Source: a virus. From it: a stretch of 64,000 bases of DNA. Below, one piece after another: positions 59,027 through 64,000 of the stretch; the stretch's first letter is position 1; each line of letters begins with the position of its first letter. The DNA lies in IMG/VR virus record IMGVR_UViG_3300023180_000040, positions 1 through 64,000 of that record; one strand, written 5' to 3'. The notes under the pieces were generated by a model. The model worked only from the letters and a program-made list of their open reading frames with translations. It was not told the DNA's origin and ran no database searches. The translations under genes and the position numbers were made by a program.

Positions 59027-59236
59027 GTGAGTAATAATAACAATAATCGTAAGCGTCGTAAGAACGAAGGTTGGACAGCATACAAACAGTACCCTCGTTC
59101 TGTCTGTATTACAGTTTACGATATGCAAGGGAATCCAATTTCAGATGATATTGTAAAAAAGATTGTTTCCCACGCAGAAGATTCAATTAAGTCAGATAAT
59201 TTTAATAGTCTTGCTATTGCTGTAAACAAAGGATAA
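59027..59236 (+). CDS. Small hypothetical protein (69 aa)
   Basis: GTG start at 59027 with TAGGAG upstream. Basic N-terminus (NNNNNRKRRKNEGWTAYKQY), then a small alpha/beta segment (SVCITVYDMQGNPISDDIVK). No domain recognised. Confidence 0.6.
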   Translation: MSNNNNNRKRRKNEGWTAYKQYPRSVCITVYDMQGNPISDDIVKKIVSHAEDSIKSDNFNSLAIAVNKG

Positions 59237-59242
59237 GTAAAA

Positions 59243-59515
59243 ATGACAGTTATTAAAGTTAGTGTTGGGTTAACTTCAAAGGTTACAAATCCTCGTAATC
59301 AGTATGAGAATGTTGTTTTTTCAAGGACATTTGGGCACGAAGAGCCTTTGGCTCCTAGACCTGATGATCCAGAGGATCAAGTAACTTATGATGAGTATGT
59401 TCGTGTTCGTCGTGCAGAGATTGAAGAAGAACTTAGGGTTCATGCTGAACAATCTATTCAGAATGAAATTGATGACTTTTATGAGAACATGACTGCGGGT
59501 GAGAGCGAAGAATGA
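59243..59515 (+). CDS. Small hypothetical protein (90 aa)
   Basis: Beta-rich N-terminus (VIKVSVGLTSKVTNPRNQYE) and a long acidic helix (YDEYVRVRRAEIEEELRVHA). The stop overlaps the dNMP kinase start (ATGA). Function unknown. Confidence 0.6.
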   Translation: MTVIKVSVGLTSKVTNPRNQYENVVFSRTFGHEEPLAPRPDDPEDQVTYDEYVRVRRAEIEEELRVHAEQSIQNEIDDFYENMTAGESEE

Positions 59516-60078
59516 TAATCGGATTGCATGGGGTGCAAAGAGCAGGAAAAGATACTGTGTATAATTTAATACAGTCAGAGTATCCTGATGCAATTAGATT
59601 TGCTTTTGCAGATAAGATTAAAGAAAGTCTAGCGGCTCTGTTTGGAATTTCAGTTAGAGAAATTGATATTCTAAAAAGAGAAGGCGCAATGTTTAAAGTT
59701 GAAAGTGAAAACTACGAACATTCATATACTTGGAGAAGTTTTGCTCAAAGATATGGAACCGAAGCACATAGAGAAATCTTTGGTGAAGATTTTTGGGTAG
59801 ATAAAGTTTTGCCTCGCCCTAATAAAAGAGGAATAAAATCTCATAATAATAAATTGTGGATCATTACTGATGTTCGTTTTTCTAATGAAGCGTTAAGAAT
59901 TAGAGAACTAGGTGGGAAGATAGTTAGTTTAAAAAGACCTGATCTACAAAATATTGACAATCATGTTTCAGAGAACAGTTTAAATAACTACTTTGTTGAT
60001 TATGAATTGGTAAACGATGGTTCTTTGGAGCAGTTAAAAGAAAGGGCAATTAAAATAGTTGAGGATATTATGGATTGA
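59512..60078 (+). CDS. Deoxynucleoside monophosphate kinase
   Basis: 188 residues. N-terminal P-loop GLHGVQRAGKDT (4-15) in the form used by T4-type dNMP kinases, then FADKIKESLAALFGI, SFAQRYGTEAHREIFGEDFW and WIITDVRFSNEALRIRELGG, all family landmarks. It phosphorylates dNMPs to dNDPs for DNA synthesis. It belongs to the nucleotide supply set with NrdJ, Dut and ThyX. Confidence 0.88.
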   Translation: MIIGLHGVQRAGKDTVYNLIQSEYPDAIRFAFADKIKESLAALFGISVREIDILKREGAMFKVESENYEHSYTWRSFAQRYGTEAHREIFGEDFWVDKVLPRPNKRGIKSHNNKLWIITDVRFSNEALRIRELGGKIVSLKRPDLQNIDNHVSENSLNNYFVDYELVNDGSLEQLKERAIKIVEDIMD

Positions 60079-60104
60079 TTCAATTATTTATCTAGGTACT
60101 TACA

Positions 60105-60491
60105 ATGTCTATAGATGGAAATGAATTCGATAAAATGTTTGATCCAGAAATGGTTCATGAGTTTAGAAGTCAATTTAATGAATTACAACTAGAAAGACAA
60201 AAAGAGATTTATGAAAACAATCCTGAAGAAAAATGGTTTGTAGATTTTGCTTCTGCACTAGGTACTCAGGGTGTTGTTTTTCATAGGACAGAAGAACAAG
60301 AAGATATTATCTTTGTTCAACTCTTGACAAGAATAAAAGATAAAGAATCAGTAGAACAAATTAGTATAAATGAAATTGAAGAATATATGTCAATTGGTGT
60401 GCCAGCCGAAGCAGTTGCCGCTGCTATTCGCGCTGGCCTTTTAAGTTCGGTATTCCAATTTTGGAGAAATGTTGGAGAGGATTATGCGTAG
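60105..60491 (+). CDS. Hypothetical acidic protein (128 aa)
   Basis: Helical and acidic (EFDKMFDPEMVHEFRSQFNE), with an Ala-rich helix near the C-terminus (SIGVPAEAVAAAIRAGLLSS). Overlaps the next gene by 8 bases. No domain recognised. Confidence 0.6.
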   Translation: MSIDGNEFDKMFDPEMVHEFRSQFNELQLERQKEIYENNPEEKWFVDFASALGTQGVVFHRTEEQEDIIFVQLLTRIKDKESVEQISINEIEEYMSIGVPAEAVAAAIRAGLLSSVFQFWRNVGEDYA

Positions 60492-60708
60492 AATAAATAT
60501 TGTTGTTGATAATCAATTAGATGATGAACTACCTCATCACTTGACTGTAGATGCCACAGACCGTATTGAAGTTATTATAGATGAATATGGTGTAAGAGCA
60601 AGGTCAGATGGTGAAAAATTTGATACAATAAAAGAAGAGGCTGTTTATCCAGATGTTGTTTTTGACAATCAGTTGGAATTGTTTTCAAGCAAGCCTTGGC
60701 AGATATAA
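60484..60708 (+). CDS. Small hypothetical protein (74 aa)
   Basis: Starts at ATG 60484 with GGAG 6 bases upstream; an in-frame ATG at 60469 has no such site. Beta-rich (RINIVVDNQLDDELPHHLTV). Function unknown. Confidence 0.6.
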   Translation: MRRINIVVDNQLDDELPHHLTVDATDRIEVIIDEYGVRARSDGEKFDTIKEEAVYPDVVFDNQLELFSSKPWQI

Positions 60709-60720
60709 AGAAAGGTAAAT

Positions 60721-60981
60721 ATGTCAGAAGAAGAGAACAAGGAAGAGTTAGGCGGTAAAAACGTTTCCGTAGGCATTACAGAACATCCTCTGTACGGATT
60801 AGGTGTAAGGCTTATGGTTACAGATATAAATAATAATAAGAGCGAAGTATTTCTTACTGTTGATGAAGCAATAAACCTTGCTGGAAGATTTTCAAGTGTT
60901 GCAAATCTTTCATTTGTGTTAAGTCAAATTGCTTCATTGATGCAAGGAGTAGGCGCAGACCCTAAAATTATTTCACCATAA
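60721..60981 (+). CDS. Small hypothetical protein (86 aa)
   Basis: Acidic start (MSEEENKEELGGKNVSVGIT), then a beta segment and a hydrophobic helix (FSSVANLSFVLSQIASLMQG). GAAAGG lies upstream. Unknown function. Confidence 0.6.
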   Translation: MSEEENKEELGGKNVSVGITEHPLYGLGVRLMVTDINNNKSEVFLTVDEAINLAGRFSSVANLSFVLSQIASLMQGVGADPKIISP

Positions 60982-60990
60982 GGAATTAAG

Positions 60991-61263
60991 ATGAGTGATA
61001 AAGAGATTAGAGTAAGAGACATAGATCCTGTTAGGGATGGTATTCCAGAAGGAACTACTAATGGTCCTTTGAAATATCTTGGAACAGATATGCATTCTCG
61101 CAAGATTATGGAAGGTAAATTCTTTTCTAATGTTGCTCCCCGTAATTTTGGTAAAGATGCTCTACCTAAAGAAGAATGGTTTTGTAACAGAGAGGACTGT
61201 GCTGGACCACACAGACATTATTTAACTCGTTGTTCTAAATGTGGCGATAGGAGGCCATTTTGA
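60991..61263 (+). CDS. Small zinc-finger-like protein (90 aa)
   Basis: The C-terminal third carries four cysteines and two histidines (WFCNREDCAGPHRHYLTRCS, KCGDRRPF), a likely zinc-binding module. AAGGAAT lies upstream. Its last codons provide AGGAGG for the ThyX TTG. Function unknown. Confidence 0.65.
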   Translation: MSDKEIRVRDIDPVRDGIPEGTTNGPLKYLGTDMHSRKIMEGKFFSNVAPRNFGKDALPKEEWFCNREDCAGPHRHYLTRCSKCGDRRPF

Positions 61264-62114
61264 TTTGGGATAAGTTCATTAATAATAAAAAACTGAATTA
61301 TTCTAAACATATTGAATCAGATATTTATTCAGATACAAGTCCTATAACATATAGAACTGTTATTGAAGGAAAATATTCTAGAATCTTTATGGGGCATCCT
61401 AGAATTGTTCCTATTCAAACTTCAAGACCTTATTGGGATCTAAATGAAATCCCTTCATCTTTTAAACAGTTGTCGGCAGAGTTTGATCATAGCATTGAAT
61501 ATGATGCCACTCTAGAAGAGCAGGTTCCTGTATTTGCCGGAAGGGTTTGTTATCAATCCTTTGGGGACAAGGCAGGACGCAAAAGTGCTTCTGAATATCT
61601 AGAGCATATTATGGAAGTTGGTCATTACTCTATTCTAGAGCATTCAAGTGTTACATTATATTTTGATCGTGTTCCTAGATTTTGGAGCCATGAACAAGTA
61701 AGGCATCGTCATTTCAATTATTCTCAGTTGTCTCAAAGGTTTTATGTTCCAGACAAGGTTGAGTTAGTTATCCCTCCTGCTTTGTGGGAAGAAAAAGATA
61801 TTGAACAGGAGTTTCATGAATATGGGGAAAGTTTGGGCAAGAAGTATTTTGGTAAACTTAATGATCTTTATAACCTTATTGGTACGGAGTCTTTTTCTCT
61901 CAAAAAGAAGAGTAGAGAAGCAGCCAGAGCAATATTACCAGAATGTACAGAAACTAAAATCGTGGTCACAGGAAACTTCCGATCATGGTACGAGTATCTA
62001 CAAAAAAGAAATACACCGGAAGCAGACGCAACCTTCCAAGAAGTCGCAAGAATTGTACAATCGCGCCTCGCAAGAATTGCGCCTCACATATTTAAGGAGG
62101 AAGAACGTGGGTAA
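61260..62114 (+). CDS. thyX: Flavin-dependent thymidylate synthase
   Basis: 284 residues from TTG 61260 with AGGAGG upstream. The ThyX motif reads RHRHFNYSQLSQR (148-160). Before it, AGRVCYQS and SILEHSSVTLYF are family features, and ARAILPECTETKIVVTGNFR follows. It makes dTMP from dUMP with FAD, NADPH and methylene-folate. About 75 residues precede the usual family start, an N-terminal extension without known features. Works with Dut and the deaminase. Confidence 0.93.
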   Translation: MIWDKFINNKKLNYSKHIESDIYSDTSPITYRTVIEGKYSRIFMGHPRIVPIQTSRPYWDLNEIPSSFKQLSAEFDHSIEYDATLEEQVPVFAGRVCYQSFGDKAGRKSASEYLEHIMEVGHYSILEHSSVTLYFDRVPRFWSHEQVRHRHFNYSQLSQRFYVPDKVELVIPPALWEEKDIEQEFHEYGESLGKKYFGKLNDLYNLIGTESFSLKKKSREAARAILPECTETKIVVTGNFRSWYEYLQKRNTPEADATFQEVARIVQSRLARIAPHIFKEEERG

Positions 62115-62379
62115 TATGATGGAACCTATGGGAGAAGGTAGGAACCCAGAAGAAGAGTTAAAGGGATGGATGAACAGAAGTGCTTGGCAGGCAGACGAAA
62201 GGCATATCCCCGGTAAGTGTCATATCAAGGGAGATAAACTTCATGTAATCGCCAAGACAAAGAAGAAGGGTCTTTCTATTTGGGCTTCCGAAAAGTCAGA
62301 TGGTGATTTATATAAACTTGCTTCTCGTTCTGATCAAGAAAAACAACATTGGAATGAGAATAACGAATTCTTAAAGTAA
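62107..62379 (+). CDS. Small hypothetical protein (90 aa)
   Basis: GTG start at 62107 with AAGGAGG upstream, overlapping the end of thyX by 8 bases; a longer open frame upstream runs inside thyX and is not used. Basic, with a small beta core (GKCHIKGDKLHVIAKTKKKG). Function unknown. Confidence 0.6.
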   Translation: MGNMMEPMGEGRNPEEELKGWMNRSAWQADERHIPGKCHIKGDKLHVIAKTKKKGLSIWASEKSDGDLYKLASRSDQEKQHWNENNEFLK

Positions 62380-62658
62380 ATGTCAGAAGATAATCCTTGG
62401 CGGTTCTATACTGCTGAACATCTTTGGAATAGATTGATAGAAGTTTCAGAAAAAAAAGAAATTATTGAGAACAAGTTGTTCATATATTCTCAACTAATCA
62501 ATCTATTTATCCAAAGGGATGAAGCCATGAGAAGGCTTGCAACAGCAGAAACAGAAAGAATAAAAGAAGTTATACTTGACAATGTTGGGATAATAAATCA
62601 ACAAATAGAAAGTCTAATGGTTAATTTAGAAATAAGTGAGGAACAGAATTATGAATGA
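62380..62658 (+). CDS. Hypothetical helical protein (92 aa)
   Basis: ATG directly follows the previous stop. All-helical (IENKLFIYSQLINLFIQRDE, ETERIKEVILDNVGIINQQI). No domain recognised; it may oligomerise. Confidence 0.6.
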   Translation: MSEDNPWRFYTAEHLWNRLIEVSEKKEIIENKLFIYSQLINLFIQRDEAMRRLATAETERIKEVILDNVGIINQQIESLMVNLEISEEQNYE

Positions 62659-63106
62659 TGATTTTCAAAACGAAGATAGTGAACCACAAATTGGCCCACT
62701 AAATCAAGAACAGTTTATGATGTTTGTCAAGGCTAATTCAGATGAAGCGAAAACTATGTCTATGGAAAAGACAAGTGCTGTTGTTGCTGAAGGCATCTAT
62801 CGCCTCTGCATGAGCGTTGGAGAAGAGATAGACTCATTTATTATGCAAGTTGATGCTGAAGAAATGTCTGAAATAGCCAAGACAAAGCCGGGCAGCGAAA
62901 TGATGCGCCTTGTTTCTATCTTTGGAGACTCAATAGTAATGATTATTGAATCTATAAATCATCTAAAAGAAAACTTTGATGAATTCGATCAGTTCGTTAA
63001 AGAGTTCAGAACAAATGTCAAACAAAGACTACATGAACAGGAAGAAAGTTTTATACAAGAATTCGTAGACTCTATTCCTGATTCTCCTGATGAATTATTA
63101 AGTTAA
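62651..63106 (+). CDS. Hypothetical helical protein (151 aa)
   Basis: Starts at ATG 62651 with GAGG 8 bases upstream (an earlier in-frame ATG lies inside the previous gene). Acidic and helical (GEEIDSFIMQVDAEEMSEIA, VKQRLHEQEESFIQEFVDSI). Last plus-strand gene; its stop directly abuts the stop of the next minus-strand gene. Confidence 0.6.
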   Translation: MNDDFQNEDSEPQIGPLNQEQFMMFVKANSDEAKTMSMEKTSAVVAEGIYRLCMSVGEEIDSFIMQVDAEEMSEIAKTKPGSEMMRLVSIFGDSIVMIIESINHLKENFDEFDQFVKEFRTNVKQRLHEQEESFIQEFVDSIPDSPDELLS

Positions 63107-63355
63107 TTATGCTCGTCTAATTACTTGCACGTTGGGAATCATACCATCTGCCACGCAATAAAAGTTATTATATCTATCAATTGAATCTTCTTTTAAAGAC
63201 TTGCAAGCAAGAGTTCCACTTATTTTAACTTCCCGATTTTTTGGGTTAAAAGATTCTGTGGTCTTTTTATTTGTCACAAAATACTTTATCTCTTCACTAA
63301 AACCCTTATAGATAATTGTATCTCCAGCATTAATGTTTCTAATTGACTCACTCAT
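63107..63355 (-). CDS. Hypothetical beta-rich protein (82 aa)
   Basis: Starts at 63355 with AAGGAGG upstream; a longer frame upstream is inside the next gene. Beta-rich (AGDTIIYKGFSEEIKYFVTN, NREVKISGTLACKSL). Overlaps the upstream gene (ATGA). Function unknown. Confidence 0.6.
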   Translation of the reverse strand: MSESIRNINAGDTIIYKGFSEEIKYFVTNKKTTESFNPKNREVKISGTLACKSLKEDSIDRYNNFYCVADGMIPNVQVIRRA

Positions 63356-63642
63356 TTCTTTTCCTCCTTTTTGAGTTCTATCCATATCTTAAATGCATTA
63401 TCTCTAGTATTCTCTAGTGTTTTATATCGTGTTTTGTAAAAACGTAGACGCTGATTTAGTTTGCTGTATATCTGATATTGGACAGCAATAATATTATTAT
63501 CAACGGTCGGGTCATTGAAAGATGGTTTCTTTACAAGACTAACAATGTCAGATGCAACAACGTAATCAGCATAAGCCGAGTCTGTTAGTTCTACAAACTT
63601 TTCCCATGCTTTATAGAAGTGATTTGCTTTACTTGAATTCAT
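63352..63642 (-). CDS. Hypothetical helical protein (96 aa)
   Basis: Helical and basic (NHFYKAWEKFVELTDSAYAD, LNQRLRFYKTRYKTLENTRD), ending KKEEKK. GAAGGAC lies upstream of ATG 63642. Function unknown. Confidence 0.6.
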   Translation of the reverse strand: MNSSKANHFYKAWEKFVELTDSAYADYVVASDIVSLVKKPSFNDPTVDNNIIAVQYQIYSKLNQRLRFYKTRYKTLENTRDNAFKIWIELKKEEKK

Positions 63643-63673
63643 ATAAAGTCCTTCTCAATTAAAATGACATAAA

Positions 63674-63695
63674 AGAGGGGGATTGCTCCCCCTCT
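63674..63695 (-). terminator. Rho-independent terminator
   Basis: Perfect 9-bp hairpin (AGAGGGGGA / TCCCCCTCT, 4-base loop). On the minus strand it is followed by TTTTATG, so it ends the transcript of the gene at 63712. The plus-strand side also has a T-rich run (CATTTTATACTTTT), so it may work both ways. Confidence 0.75.
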
Positions 63696-63711
63696 CATTT
63701 TATACTTTTAT

Positions 63712-63999
63712 TTACTCGCCGTATGTGCGTCCAGCAACGCGATAATTGGTTCCCCTCTTCTTGCCAGCCTTAATGATCTTGTGGCCTCCGATAACCTTCT
63801 TCATAACAAGAGAATAGGTAGTGGGGTTCATCTTGACAGAATTAACAATATCGTTCTTATACATAGGCTTGTCTGACTTCTCAATCAGTTCTGTCACGGC
63901 CTTGACAAGTTCTGAGACTTCTTGTGCGCGGTTAGGCTCCATGCGGGCCACCTTACCCTTGCCGTTAGAACGCTTCTGAGAGGCTTCTGCCTTGGCCTC
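63712..63999 (-). CDS. Basic winged-helix-like protein, 5' end outside window
   Basis: 95 residues visible and open to the right edge; a GTG at 63951 is an internal candidate start. The N-terminal visible part is Lys/Ala/Ser-rich (EAKAEASQKRSNGKGKVAR), the rest a compact helix-strand domain (MYKNDIVNSVKMNPTTYSLV, MKKVIGGHKIIKAGKKRGTN) that may be a winged helix. GC is higher than in neighbours (33 of 60 bases in 63901-63960), as in codon-optimised highly expressed genes. It may be an abundant DNA-binding protein, which is inference. Confidence 0.65.
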   Translation of the reverse strand, partial: EAKAEASQKRSNGKGKVARMEPNRAQEVSELVKAVTELIEKSDKPMYKNDIVNSVKMNPTTYSLVMKKVIGGHKIIKAGKKRGTNYRVAGRTYGE

Positions 64000-64000
64000 C

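Noticed and set aside
61801-62106. Long open frame inside thyX, in phase with the gene at 62107
   Set aside because: It overlaps the conserved ThyX coding region, and a GTG with AAGGAGG at 62107 gives a clear start.

Overview
The window is part of the genome of a large, AT-rich tailed double-stranded DNA phage. It encodes a large terminase, portal, tail-collar and fibre-like proteins, an endolysin with a holin, its own replisome, and a tRNA/tmRNA cluster. No integrase, repressor or rRNA gene is visible, so a lytic lifestyle is likely. The host cannot be read directly. ThyX, a class II (B12-dependent) ribonucleotide reductase, UDP-galactopyranose mutase, a DnaE-type polymerase and a gene that looks leaderless would all suit an actinobacterial host; this is inference. 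Both window edges cut through genes.

Layout. (1) 1-5011, plus strand: baseplate or tail-fibre proteins ending in a tail-collar protein. (2) 5424-12970, minus strand: small proteins, a tmRNA, eleven tRNAs (mostly U34 anticodons for A-ending codons, none with encoded CCA), and nucleotide, sugar and RNA-modifying enzymes (Glf, a dCMP-deaminase-like protein, a SPOUT methyltransferase, NrdJ, dUTPase). (3) 13048-34320, plus strand: very large proteins of unknown or composite function (including a CCA-adding enzyme fused to a SWIM zinc finger), a lysis cassette, then a run of fibre-like proteins. This run contains a roughly 2-kb island (26098-28103) of much higher GC with sharp edges. (4) 34329-46607: small zinc proteins, then a replication and recombination module (P-loop kinase-like protein, helicase loader, DnaB-like helicase, primase, probable SSB, RNase H, DNA polymerase III alpha, RecA, three nuclease candidates including a RuvC-like one). 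(5) 46594-57710: sigma-like protein, probable small terminase, large terminase, two large head-region proteins, portal. (6) 57720-63106: calcineurin-like phosphoesterase with an HTH, dNMP kinase, ThyX and small proteins. (7) 63107-64000, minus strand: small genes and a truncated, GC-richer gene.

How it fits together. The phage supplies most of its own replication and dNTP metabolism (NrdJ, Dut, ThyX, dNMP kinase, deaminase). It also retunes translation with tRNAs for A-ending codons, an initiator-type tRNA, a tmRNA and a CCA-adding enzyme. Genes are packed tightly, with many ATGA/TAATG overlaps and many GTG or TTG starts. Several transcription units are preceded by the same extended -10 motif, TGnTATAAT, without a clear -35.
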